Shown: positions 47,271 to 55,717, counted from the first letter of the stretch. The stretch is DNA of 64,000 nt from an uncultured Parafilimonas sp. (GCA_903882935.1 CAIRZB010000046.1:62001-126000), one strand, 5' to 3'. Program-made: numbers and translations. The notes: a model not told the origin generated them from the sequence alone.

Positions 47271-48095
47271 TTATTTTTTGCGTAGAGAAATAATAAAATA
47301 ATCGCCTATATATTTCCAAGGCCAACTGCTTTTGAAACGGTTTTCGAGTGCAATTAGACTTTTTAATAGCCTCGGGTGTTTGTCAGGAAAATTTTCAAAA
47401 TACGATGGCGGTACAATGCTGCACATACCTTCCACGCCCAATAACTCAAAATTATCCTTTAGGGTGTTAACGATAAAGCTTGGTTTGTAATACCAGCACA
47501 AAAAACTAACGCCCTCTACATTGGCTTTTACGCCATTTTTATTTTTAAACCGCCTGAAAGCATTTTTAAAATTGCCCCTAAAGGCAAGCATAACTTCCCA
47601 GAGGCAAAAGCGCGGCATTATTGCCAACGTTATAAAACCGCCGGGTTTTAACAATGCAGCAAATGACTGCAGCACTGCATCCAATTCGCCAGTGCAGTTT
47701 AGGCCTGCAAAGTTGGAAAATATCATGTCATAAGGCCCTTTGTTGGTGAGTTTATGTAGTCGTGTAAAGCTGCATGTTTCAGTTGTTACCATATTGCTTA
47801 GCCCAGCAGCAAGTACTTTTTCCTTCAACTTTTCCTGCATACCCGTAGATATATCGGTCGCATGAACACTATGGCCTTGCTGTGCAAAATAGATGGCATC
47901 TTCACCAGTGCCGGCATTAAGTTCTACTATATTGCTATGTGCCGGCAAATATTTCTCCACGTGGCTGCGCACCCGCCACCGTTTGTACTGCACAATTTGG
48001 TTTTCACTATACAAAGTGTCAAATACGGGTGCTTGCTTACTAAAAGCTTGGGCCGCCTGCCGCTCAAGTAACCTATGTATTGTTGGTGTGTTCAT
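47271..48095 (-). CDS. class I SAM-dependent methyltransferase
   Basis: This 274-residue protein has SAM-binding motif IVELNAGTGEDAIYFAQQ, acidic motif II HATDISTGMQ and motif post-II YDMIFSNFAGLNCTGELD, all typical of methyltransferases acting on small molecules or lipids. The C-terminal LLKPGGFITLAIMPRFCLWE is also conserved. Its start overlaps the stop of the upstream B12-radical SAM gene by 4 bases, so it is the last gene of a four-gene operon running 51760 to 47271. The substrate is unknown; the operon partners suggest a product of the radical SAM step. Confidence 0.88.
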   Translation of the reverse strand: MNTPTIHRLLERQAAQAFSKQAPVFDTLYSENQIVQYKRWRVRSHVEKYLPAHSNIVELNAGTGEDAIYFAQQGHSVHATDISTGMQEKLKEKVLAAGLSNMVTTETCSFTRLHKLTNKGPYDMIFSNFAGLNCTGELDAVLQSFAALLKPGGFITLAIMPRFCLWEVMLAFRGNFKNAFRRFKNKNGVKANVEGVSFLCWYYKPSFIVNTLKDNFELLGVEGMCSIVPPSYFENFPDKHPRLLKSLIALENRFKSSWPWKYIGDYFIISLRKK

Positions 48096-49561
48096 GCTTT
48101 TTCCAACTGGTTAAGTTTTCGTTTTGCAAAATATAGGCCCGGCAAATGGTAAACCAATGCGGCCGACCGCTTTAAAATTTGGGGTGATAGGGCAGTCGGT
48201 TGTTTAAACACTGCTTTAACGGTTTGCATATCCTTGTGTACCCGGTATGTTTTGTGTACATACTTATACAACTGCTTGTAAAACGCTGGCTGGTAAGTAT
48301 TTTTAAACATCAGTTGCATTTCATCGCTGTCTGTCCAGTTGGTTTTGTCTGTCAGCCCCGCCTTTACCTTTTCAAAAAATTTGGTGCCAGGCAGCGGGTA
48401 CGATACGGATATGCCGATATTATTCGGTAGCAGGGTGTTTATCATGCGTATGGTTTGCATAATATCTTCTTTCGTTTCGCCCAAGTAGCCGAACTGTATA
48501 AAAAAAGCTGGCTTTATGCCGTGTTTTTTTAACATGGTTGTGGCGGCTGAAATTTGTTGAATGGTAGTGCCTTTATCCATGGCGTCCAATATTTGTTGGC
48601 TGCCACTTTCGGCACCCATCCAAACCTCATCGCAGCCCGCGCGGGCAAGGGCTTGTATATAGTTTTCTTCCACCAACAAATCGGCCCTTGCCTGTATTTT
48701 AAATTTGAATTGCAATTTTTCCTGCACCACCAAGTCTGCAAATAGCTGCACCCAGCCCGGCTTCAGCCCAAAAATATCATCACAAAACCAAATATGGTCA
48801 AAGCCAAATTGCTTTTTCAGTAGTTTCAATTCCTGCACCACGTTTTCGGGCGAGCGGGTGTTATACCTATTGCCATAAATAGGCTTGGCACACCAGTTGC
48901 ACTTAAAGGGGCAGCCGCGTGTGGTGCCGATGTTGATGGAAAAATAACCGGTGCTTTTTAGCCACATTTTTTTATATGGGGCCATGTCCACCAAGTCCCA
49001 GGCGGGCAAAGGCAAGGTGTCAAGCTGTTTTAGCACTTGGCGTTTGGGCGTTTTTACAATGCTGCCGTCATTTGTTTTAAAGGCAAGGCCTTCAATTTGT
49101 TCAATGGTGCCGTTGCTCGTTGCTATGGCGTTCACTAACTCTAGCAAGGTAATCTCTGCTTCGCCAATAAGTACAAAGTCGGCACCCTCGGCTATATATT
49201 GGGCATAATGGTCTGTGGCATCTGAGCTGGATACAATCACCTTGCAGCCCCTTTGTTTTGCGGCAGCAATCATCGTAAAGGCTGCCTCACGCATATTGGT
49301 GAGGCACATTTTGGTAAGATAGTTAAACCCATCATCGTACAACACAAAAAAGTCTGGGCGGCTTTGTTCAATTTTCGCCACCACATCCATAGGGCCTTGG
49401 GCAAACATATTGTCGAAAAGCGATACTCCATAACCGTTCTCTCGCATGAGGGCCGCAGCATACAAGGTGCCGAGTGGGGCGTAGGGCTGGCCGGTTTTAA
49501 ATTGCTTCGGGTCGAGCCGCAGAAAATATGAATGCGATAAAAGTATGTTTTTCAACTGCAT
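48092..49561 (-). CDS. B12-binding-domain radical SAM enzyme (first of two)
   Basis: This 489-residue protein has an N-terminal cobalamin-binding Rossmann region (about 1-170: APLGTLYAAALMRENGY, then IAEGADFVLIGEAEITLLEL). A radical SAM core follows with the cluster motif C-x3-C-x2-C in TRGCPFKCNWC, and AESGSQQILDAMDKG later. A C-terminal extension of about 110 residues is basic. Such enzymes perform methylations on unactivated carbons or other radical steps on lipids, antibiotics or tetrapyrroles. The gene overlaps both neighbours in the operon (4 and 10 bases). The chemistry is not predictable from sequence alone. Confidence 0.9.
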   Translation of the reverse strand: MQLKNILLSHSYFLRLDPKQFKTGQPYAPLGTLYAAALMRENGYGVSLFDNMFAQGPMDVVAKIEQSRPDFFVLYDDGFNYLTKMCLTNMREAAFTMIAAAKQRGCKVIVSSSDATDHYAQYIAEGADFVLIGEAEITLLELVNAIATSNGTIEQIEGLAFKTNDGSIVKTPKRQVLKQLDTLPLPAWDLVDMAPYKKMWLKSTGYFSINIGTTRGCPFKCNWCAKPIYGNRYNTRSPENVVQELKLLKKQFGFDHIWFCDDIFGLKPGWVQLFADLVVQEKLQFKFKIQARADLLVEENYIQALARAGCDEVWMGAESGSQQILDAMDKGTTIQQISAATTMLKKHGIKPAFFIQFGYLGETKEDIMQTIRMINTLLPNNIGISVSYPLPGTKFFEKVKAGLTDKTNWTDSDEMQLMFKNTYQPAFYKQLYKYVHKTYRVHKDMQTVKAVFKQPTALSPQILKRSAALVYHLPGLYFAKRKLNQLEKA

Positions 49562-50274
49562 ACGATAGGGTTTTTAGTATAGGCCTGTGCCGCAAGGCTG
49601 ATGCGGAAAATATAGTTCTTTTCCCACCAAACCCTTTTTGCCAGCGCCAAGGAGAATGTAAAATGGTTTTGGGCAGCAATTTGTTTAATGGCGGCTATTT
49701 CGCAGTCCTCACTCAATATCATATATATTGCTGTGTCATTGCTTACGAAAGGCCCCATAGTTTCAAACAGCCGGTGAAAATATTCGTTGTTGGCACCACA
49801 GTACCAAGCATGGTCCGCATCATTGGCAGGGGCTTTTTTATAATATGGCGGGTTTATGGCTATCATGTCAAATTTCTGCAACGGTATTTGGTCAAAAAGG
49901 TTCGAAGCGATTACCTGCATATCAATGTTGTTTGCCTTAGCGTTCAAGTTTAAATACTCAACCGCTTTGTTGTTAATATCGCTTGCGGTAACAATGGCGC
50001 CCCGTTTGGCGGCATGTAAGGCAATAAGCCCGCTGCCTGCGCCCAGCTCTAAAAATGTTTTGCCTGCCACCTCAATGCCGCTAATAAATGACAGCAGCAG
50101 CCTAGTGCTGAAAAATAACCCTGGGTGAAAAACGGTTGCAGGCACCACAAGCCCTATGCCTTTGTGCCGGTATACCCTTTGGCGCATAATATACCGGGTA
50201 GCCAATGGTTTGACGGTTTTGCTAGTTATGTATTTTATTGTTTTATTCACGCATGCTATATTAAAAACCCTCAA
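49552..50274 (-). CDS. class I methyltransferase with NPPY motif
   Basis: This 240-residue protein has SAM motif FLELGAGSGLIALHAAKRG and the catalytic NPPYYKKAP motif. NPPY occurs in methyltransferases of HemK/PrmC and N6-adenine type that methylate amide or amino nitrogens. The N-terminal segment (YITSKTVKPLATRYIMRQRVYR) is basic. The gene overlaps the upstream radical SAM gene by 14 bases and the downstream one by 10, so it is a full member of the operon. The substrate could be a small molecule rather than a protein; this is inference from context. Confidence 0.85.
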   Translation of the reverse strand: MRVFNIACVNKTIKYITSKTVKPLATRYIMRQRVYRHKGIGLVVPATVFHPGLFFSTRLLLSFISGIEVAGKTFLELGAGSGLIALHAAKRGAIVTASDINNKAVEYLNLNAKANNIDMQVIASNLFDQIPLQKFDMIAINPPYYKKAPANDADHAWYCGANNEYFHRLFETMGPFVSNDTAIYMILSEDCEIAAIKQIAAQNHFTFSLALAKRVWWEKNYIFRISLAAQAYTKNPIVCS

Positions 50275-51760
50275 TTTCGGGTTGGCGGTATTTCCAAAAC
50301 AACTGCAGGGCTTTTAATTCATAAGGCTTCCAGTAGAAACTGGTTTTATAGCGAATGGCCGCCACAAAGCGTATCAGCGTGCGTTTTAGGCGGTTCAGCC
50401 GTATATCGCTTATGGTAGGGTAGTAGCCGTTTAACACCGTCTCAAAATCCCGTATGCGGTTAATCATGTCGGGGGTAAGCCAGGGCGTCAGCGGGTTTTT
50501 GCGCAAATCAAAATTCTCCCAGGCCGGGCTAATCCAGTCTTCCAGCGTTTCCGGAAATTTAAACCCTGAGGCCAATACTTTGCCGTACATATCCGACCCC
50601 TCGGTTGGCACAGGGCTGTACGTGTAAATAATAATTTCGGTATGGGGGTTAATGGCTTTTACTTGCTTAATAAAATCAATATCAAACTCAATTTGCCGCA
50701 TGGCCTCCTCGGGCGTGTTGGCGGGGGTGCCAAGCACGAAAGAGTATTCCGGTATAATGTCAAACTTGGCCATGCGGGCGGCAAAAGTCCTTATTTGTTC
50801 GCCGGTTTGGGTGCCACCCTTGTCCATTTTTTTAAGTATCGCATCATTGCCGGTTTCTGCGCCAAAAAATATCATTTTGCAGCCAGATGCGCGCATCAAC
50901 GCCAGTGTTTCGTCCGAATACTTGTTTATGGTGTCAATCCTACCCTCGCCCCACCAAACAATGTTCTCGCCCATCATCAATTGGCTGAAGGCTGCCACCC
51001 TTTTCTCCGATACAAAAAAGTTATTGTCGTGAAATTCAATGGCATTGCCGCCATAGGTATCTTTCAGGTGTTTAATGTCCCGGTAAATATTTTCTGCGCT
51101 CCTACCAATCCAGCGGGCATTGTAAATAGGTACCACCGCGCAAAAGCTGCATTTAAACGGGCAGCCCATGCTGCTATGGTAGGCAATGGTTTTGGTGCCC
51201 AGGTATGTTTTGCCCAAATACCGGGGTATGGGGTAAAAGCTGTTAAGTTTTTCATAGGGTAGGCGTGGCAGCTCGTCTTGGTTATACAGCTCGTCCTTGC
51301 GTGTTTTTACCAATTCGCCGTTGCGCAGGTATATCAGGTTGCTGATTAGTTCGTATGGTTTATTATTTTCCAGCGCGTTAATTAATGCCGGAAAGCATTT
51401 GTCGCCCGGGCCGTTCACTATAAAATCAACATAGCCTGAAGTAAGTACCGCCATAGGCTGGTTGGAGGGGAAATACCCGCCCCAAATGGTAGTGATGCTG
51501 GGGAACTGTTGGCGTATGTTTTTAGAAAAAGGGATGGCTTGTTTTAACTGCGGACCCGGCATGCAGGTGCAGCCAAAGTATTTAAACTGCCCGGTATTAA
51601 AGTAAGCCGTTATTTTTTCCAGCGGGTCGGCCTCCAAATTACCGTCTACTACCACATAGTCATACAACCCTTCTATGGATGCTGCCACAGACAGAATAGA
51701 ATTGGGTATGCGAGGCTTTGACTTGGCACTGCGCGGGTTAAATAAGAGAATTTTATTCAT
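50261..51760 (-). CDS. B12-binding-domain radical SAM enzyme (second of two)
   Basis: This 499-residue protein is the first gene of the operon. Its N-terminal cobalamin-binding part is short (ILSVAASIEGLYDYVVVDGN, CTCMPGPQLKQAIPFSKNIR, TIWGGYFPSNQP). The radical SAM cluster motif is SMGCPFKCSFC, followed by IEFHDNNFFVSEKR and FFGAETGNDAILKKMDKG. It resembles anaerobic magnesium-protoporphyrin-cyclase-like and hopanoid-type B12 radical SAM proteins in layout, but no subclass can be assigned. It differs clearly from the other B12-radical SAM protein in the same operon, so they are unlikely to be a recent duplication. Confidence 0.9.
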   Translation of the reverse strand: MNKILLFNPRSAKSKPRIPNSILSVAASIEGLYDYVVVDGNLEADPLEKITAYFNTGQFKYFGCTCMPGPQLKQAIPFSKNIRQQFPSITTIWGGYFPSNQPMAVLTSGYVDFIVNGPGDKCFPALINALENNKPYELISNLIYLRNGELVKTRKDELYNQDELPRLPYEKLNSFYPIPRYLGKTYLGTKTIAYHSSMGCPFKCSFCAVVPIYNARWIGRSAENIYRDIKHLKDTYGGNAIEFHDNNFFVSEKRVAAFSQLMMGENIVWWGEGRIDTINKYSDETLALMRASGCKMIFFGAETGNDAILKKMDKGGTQTGEQIRTFAARMAKFDIIPEYSFVLGTPANTPEEAMRQIEFDIDFIKQVKAINPHTEIIIYTYSPVPTEGSDMYGKVLASGFKFPETLEDWISPAWENFDLRKNPLTPWLTPDMINRIRDFETVLNGYYPTISDIRLNRLKRTLIRFVAAIRYKTSFYWKPYELKALQLFWKYRQPEIEGF

Positions 51761-52105
51761 GTTGGTAAAGCCTGTAATAATGTGTTGCTTGTTTCTGTGG
51801 AAACAAACTTGTTTTTTTCTGCAAGGGTTGCCTGATTGTAAAATTGAGGTAGCATGTTGGTTTTATAGCTGGCTATTTTGGCAAAAGTAGTCGGTTTCTA
51901 AAGGTCCGAGCTTACCAGCCGGCGTTTAACCAAACTAAGGAATCGGGTATCGTTAATCAATATGTAAATATCTGGCGAAAAGTATGGTGCTGGTAAGTTG
52001 TGTAGTATCTTGTATCTTAAAACAATGGGCATTTGTAAAACCCAAGGCAAGTTTATAATGGTTGTCATAACAAAATTATTAATCCCTTTAATAGCATAAT
52101 CACCC
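51761..52105. other. divergent control region between two radical SAM operons
   Basis: About 345 bases separate the leftward B12-radical SAM operon from the rightward Lgt-like/radical SAM operon. It should hold both promoters. I found no inverted repeat long enough to name as an operator. A minus-strand frame of 69 codons (51898-52107) is not supported. Confidence 0.5.
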
Positions 52106-52873
52106 ATGCCCTACCCCATAAACCTCCATCTCGGCAGCCTCACCCTTAGCCTGCACCTCATCTTTGAAACCCTTGGCTATGCCATCGGGTTCAGGTATTT
52201 TTTGTACCTGCGCAAAAAACAAACTGACAAGATTAACGATGCCAACCGCGTGTGGATACTCATCGGTGCCACTTTTGGGGCTTTCTTTTTCTCCAGGCTG
52301 GTGGGGGCATTGGAGAATCCGTTGACGTTTATCCATTCCAACCATATCGCGTTGTATCTGTATGCCAATAAAACCATCGTGGGCGCATTGTTGGGTGGGT
52401 TGCTGATGGTGGAGGTAACCAAAAAAATAATCCATGAAAAAACATCCTCCGGCGATTTGTTTGTGTACCCCTTGATACTCGCCATGATGATAGGCCGCCT
52501 TGGTTGTTTTACCAGCGGTGTGCATGAAGACACCTACGGCGTACAAACCAATTTCTTCCTCGGCATGAACCTGGGCGACGGCCTGCGTAGGCACCCCGTA
52601 ACATTGTACGAAATAGCTTTTCTTGCAATACTATGTATAGTACTGAAAGCTATTGAAAAAAAGGTGCAGTTGGTAAACGGCTACCGGTACCAGTTTTTTA
52701 TGATAGCGTACCTAATCTTTCGAATATTGCTCGATTTTATCAAGCCGCATTATACGTATTTTTTGGGCCTCGGCACCATACAGTTATGCTGTGTGCTTGG
52801 CCTGTTTTATTATAGCAAAACCATTTATAAAATATTTTGTAGCTTTTCAACTTTAACCATACATGGAAAATAA
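52106..52873 (+). CDS. divergent Lgt-like membrane protein (prolipoprotein diacylglyceryl transferase family)
   Basis: This 255-residue polytopic membrane protein matches the Lgt family fold by ANKTIVGALLGGLL (the Lgt H/K-T-x-G block), MIGRLGCFTSGVHEDTYG (residues 129-145), RHPVTLYE and YRYQFFMIAYLIFRILLDF. In housekeeping Lgt the signature is GR-x-GN-F-x-NGE; here the first Asn is Cys and the NGE is replaced by SGVHEDTYG. This marks a distinct subfamily that is probably not the essential lipoprotein enzyme. It may move a diacylglyceryl or other lipid group. Its 3' end overlaps the next radical SAM gene by 11 bases, so the two act together (inference). Confidence 0.78.
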   Translation: MPYPINLHLGSLTLSLHLIFETLGYAIGFRYFLYLRKKQTDKINDANRVWILIGATFGAFFFSRLVGALENPLTFIHSNHIALYLYANKTIVGALLGGLLMVEVTKKIIHEKTSSGDLFVYPLILAMMIGRLGCFTSGVHEDTYGVQTNFFLGMNLGDGLRRHPVTLYEIAFLAILCIVLKAIEKKVQLVNGYRYQFFMIAYLIFRILLDFIKPHYTYFLGLGTIQLCCVLGLFYYSKTIYKIFCSFSTLTIHGK

Positions 52874-54260
52874 ACGCGATTACATTTACTACGACCATAC
52901 CATAAGCCTTTGTATTGAATGCCACCGGCAGATAAGTGCCAAAATTATTTTTGAACAAGGCAATGTGTACATGACCAAAACCTGCAAGCTGCATGGTTTT
53001 CAAAAAGTGTTGATTGCCACCGATATTGAGTATTATAAGCAGATACGCAATTACAACAAGGCCAGCGAATACCCCCGCAAGCCCCATACTGAAACCGTTT
53101 ACGGCTGCCCATACGACTGCGGTATTTGCCCCGACCATGAGCAGCACAGTTGCCTTACTCTAATTGAGGTTACCGACAGGTGCAACCTTACATGCCCCAC
53201 CTGTTACGCCAGTTCATCCCCCACGCACGGAAGGCACCGCACGTTGGAGGAAATTGAACGCATGTTGGATGCCATAGTGGCCAGCGAGGGCCAGCCGGAC
53301 GTGGTACAATTGAGCGGCGGCGAACCGACCATACACCCGGAATTTTTTAAGATATTGGATATTGCCAAAACCAAGCCCATCAAGCATTTGATGGTAAACA
53401 CCAATGGCATACGCATAGCCAACGACCCTGGTTTTGCAGAGCAGCTTGCCTCCTATATGCCCGATTTTGAGCTGTACCTACAGTTTGATTCCCTTAAACC
53501 CGAGGCACTAAAGCAAATGCGTGGTAAGGATTTGACGGATATAAGAAAACGGGCCCTGGATAATTTAAACAGGCTAAACCTCTGCACCACCTTGGTGGTT
53601 ACGCTGCAAAAAGGCCTGAACGACGACGAAATCGGTACTATAATAGAATACGCCTTGCAGCAAAAATGTGTGCGGGGCGTTACTTTTCAACCAACGCAGG
53701 TAAGCGGCCGGCTGGAGCATTTTAACCCTGCTACAGACAGGCTTACGCCCACGGAGATACGGCAGAAAATATTGCTGCAAACCAATATCTTCCAGCCGAA
53801 CGACCTGGTGCCAGTACCCTGCAACCCAGATGCATTAACCATGGCCTACGCATTAAAATTGGCTGGTCAGGTACAGCCATTGACAAGGTTGATTGACCCC
53901 GAGGTGCTGCTCAACTCAAGCCGCAACACCATTGTGTACGAGCAGGACGAGGCCTTGCACGGCTATGTGATGAAGATGTTCAGCACGGGTAATTCACCAG
54001 TTTCGGCCAGCGAAACCTTTAACCAGTTGTTGTGCTGCCTGCCCAACGTGGTAGCCGAGGGCCTATCGTACAACAACCTTTTTAGGGTGATTATCATGAA
54101 TTTTATGGATGCCTACGATTTTGATGTGCGCTCCATCAAAAAATCGTGTGTGCATATTGTTGACACTGATGGAAGAATCATCCCCTTTGAAACGATGAAC
54201 CTTTTTTACAGGAATGAGTTTAAACAAAAACTGGAGACATTAAGAAATGAATTGGTATGA
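52863..54260 (+). CDS. radical SAM enzyme of the MJ0619/tetraether-lipid-synthase type
   Basis: This 465-residue protein has a radical SAM core with C107-x3-C111-x2-C114 in TDRCNLTCPTC and the SAM-contact VVQLSGGEPTIHPEF. Extra cysteines precede it: C17-x2-C20 with C41-x2-H44, a rubredoxin-like pattern, and C82, C86, C89 and C97 in YGCPYDCGICPDHEQHSC. This N-terminal layout is the hallmark of archaeal MJ0619/Tes proteins, which join lipid tails by radical C-C bond formation, and of bacterial homologues linked to membrane-spanning lipids. The gene overlaps the Lgt-like gene upstream by 11 bases and the small membrane protein downstream by 4. A lipid-crosslinking or lipid-alkylating role is plausible but unproven. 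Confidence 0.85.
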   Translation: MENKRDYIYYDHTISLCIECHRQISAKIIFEQGNVYMTKTCKLHGFQKVLIATDIEYYKQIRNYNKASEYPRKPHTETVYGCPYDCGICPDHEQHSCLTLIEVTDRCNLTCPTCYASSSPTHGRHRTLEEIERMLDAIVASEGQPDVVQLSGGEPTIHPEFFKILDIAKTKPIKHLMVNTNGIRIANDPGFAEQLASYMPDFELYLQFDSLKPEALKQMRGKDLTDIRKRALDNLNRLNLCTTLVVTLQKGLNDDEIGTIIEYALQQKCVRGVTFQPTQVSGRLEHFNPATDRLTPTEIRQKILLQTNIFQPNDLVPVPCNPDALTMAYALKLAGQVQPLTRLIDPEVLLNSSRNTIVYEQDEALHGYVMKMFSTGNSPVSASETFNQLLCCLPNVVAEGLSYNNLFRVIIMNFMDAYDFDVRSIKKSCVHIVDTDGRIIPFETMNLFYRNEFKQKLETLRNELV

Positions 54261-54532
54261 AAGAGGTAAAGAAAATATCTGCAGTAAACCTGATAATCTT
54301 GTTGATATACGCCATCATTATACGCTCAGTTAGTGGTGGAGGCAGCGACGCGACGATGGTGGTGCTTGCATTATCAGCAGTTGTCATCAGCCTTCACGTA
54401 TTTATTAACTTGGTTGTCATGGTTGTTTATTATGCAAAAAAGAATAACAGTATGGGTAAGGCCTGGCTGTTGAGTGCGGGTATATTACTATTGGTTGGTT
54501 TCTCCACGTGTTTGGGCAATGCAATGTTGTAA
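54257..54532 (+). CDS. small membrane protein A of a tandem trio
   Basis: This 91-residue protein has three predicted TM segments: AVNLIILLIYAIII, VVLALSAVVISLHVFINLVVMVVYY and WLLSAGILLLVGFSTC. Its ATG overlaps the radical SAM stop (ATGA). Motifs shared with its two neighbours are a TM2 H-x-F/I-x-N motif and the end GKAWLLSAGILLLVGFSTCLG with invariant Cys85, six residues from the end. I do not know the family. The gene order suggests a partner or substrate of the Lgt-like/radical SAM pair. Confidence 0.75.
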   Translation: MKEVKKISAVNLIILLIYAIIIRSVSGGGSDATMVVLALSAVVISLHVFINLVVMVVYYAKKNNSMGKAWLLSAGILLLVGFSTCLGNAML

Positions 54533-54588
54533 GTGGTTAAGTGTAGGCGACAGGGATAAACTGGTTTTGAGTAAAAAAAAAGACTTAT

Positions 54589-54858
54589 ATGAAAAATATT
54601 GTACCAATTGTTGGCATAAACCTGTTGGTGTTGCTGGGGTATTCGCTGTTGATACATTTTAATGCTAGTGTTAGCGAAAGGGGGCTTAATATAATGATTT
54701 ATTCTGCGGAATTGGTAGCACTACACATATTTGTAAACCTGTTTTTTGGAATAGCTAATTTTAAAACAAACAAACCCCTTGGCAAAGCATGGTTGTTAAG
54801 TAGCGGGATTGTTCTGCTCGTTGGCTTTTCAACCTGTTTGGGCAGTACCAATTTGTAA
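54589..54858 (+). CDS. small membrane protein B of a tandem trio
   Basis: This 89-residue protein is a paralogue of the preceding gene. It starts MKNIVPIVGINLLVLLGYSL. TM2 contains LHIFVNLFFGIANF. It ends GKAWLLSSGIVLLVGFSTC followed by LGSTNL, with the same C-terminal Cys (Cys83). It lies 56 bases after gene A on the same strand, consistent with one transcript. The loop between TM1 and TM2 varies while the last helix is nearly identical to that of its sisters, so that helix is probably the functional part. Confidence 0.75.
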   Translation: MKNIVPIVGINLLVLLGYSLLIHFNASVSERGLNIMIYSAELVALHIFVNLFFGIANFKTNKPLGKAWLLSSGIVLLVGFSTCLGSTNL

Positions 54859-54921
54859 ATATTGAAACCCCAAACGATACGATTTTTTAAAAAATAAATG
54901 ACAGTTTTAAATATAGCACTT

Positions 54922-55197
54922 ATGAAACCTGTAACACTAATTGTTGGCATAAACTTGTTTATAATACTGGTGTATTCGTTGTTGATTAGGTTTTATGGGT
55001 TGGATGGCGAGCCAGCCCGGGGGCTTGCATTGATGGTCGAGTCAATGTGGGTGATTGGTATACATGTTATTGCCAATGTTGTCATCGGGGCCATATGCCA
55101 AATTAAAGACGGAAAATTGGGCCAGCCTTGGTTTTTAAGTGCCGGCGTTGTGTTGCTGGTGGGGTTTTCAGCTTGTTTGGGTAATGGGATGTTGTGA
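54922..55197 (+). CDS. small membrane protein C of a tandem trio
   Basis: This 91-residue paralogue starts at MKPVTLIVGINLFIILVYSL by alignment with gene B; an ATG 24 bases earlier would add MTVLNIAL. It has a TM2 motif GIHVIANVVIGAI and a last segment QPWFLSAGVVLLVGFSAC followed by LGNGML, with invariant Cys85. GK is changed to GQ before the last helix. Three consecutive copies point to local duplication and divergence, perhaps giving hetero-oligomers. Confidence 0.73.
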   Translation: MKPVTLIVGINLFIILVYSLLIRFYGLDGEPARGLALMVESMWVIGIHVIANVVIGAICQIKDGKLGQPWFLSAGVVLLVGFSACLGNGML

Positions 55198-55234
55198 TTG
55201 ATTTAAATTATAAAAAAATATTTTGACTCTGTAG

Positions 55235-55717
55235 ATGAAGTTCAAAAATTTTATATCTCCGCCTTACAACCTGTTGCTTGCGCTGGGAAGTATGATAGCC
55301 ATCGTCTCGTTTTTTTGGAAGGGCCAAATGGATTTACATATAAACGATACTTATTTTGTTGTAAGCGGCACAATTGTTTTATGGGCTACAGCCATTAGTT
55401 TAGTTGCAGTGTGGTTACTGTACTTGCCCCTAGATAAAATATTATGTTCGGTTGTATTAACTTGGATACATGTTGGCTCAATTCTTCTATTTATAATCGC
55501 GGTGTTTATTGGAATGTTTTTTTATGACAAAGTGTTTGCTTCTTCACTCAGTAACCCACGAACTATTTACGCCTATATGCAAGACTACAATAGAAAAGTA
55601 AGGATATTTTTCGGGTTGCCTACGCTGTTGTTGCTGCTTGGCCAATTGGCATTCGTTATAAATATTGTTGCAGGTGCAGCCAGGATTATCCATAGGCGAA
55701 ATGGCCATAAGTTATAG
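55235..55717 (+). CDS. small membrane protein resembling a fragment of cytochrome oxidase subunit I
   Basis: This 160-residue, 4-TM protein contains MDLHINDTYFVVSGTIVLW, which resembles the haem-copper oxidase subunit I segment HDTYYVVAHFHYVL. The haem and copper ligand histidines beyond the first are absent, so oxidase activity is unlikely. Similar short proteins are widespread in Bacteroidota and not characterised. It follows the trio of small membrane proteins on the same strand after 37 bases and may be co-transcribed. The C-terminus is basic (IIHRRNGHKL). Confidence 0.6.
   Translation: MKFKNFISPPYNLLLALGSMIAIVSFFWKGQMDLHINDTYFVVSGTIVLWATAISLVAVWLLYLPLDKILCSVVLTWIHVGSILLFIIAVFIGMFFYDKVFASSLSNPRTIYAYMQDYNRKVRIFFGLPTLLLLLGQLAFVINIVAGAARIIHRRNGHKL

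Noticed and set aside
51898-52107. 69-codon minus-strand frame in the divergent control region
   Set aside because: It covers the promoter space and the start of the Lgt-like gene, has no recognisable motif, and its length is expected by chance in AT-rich DNA.
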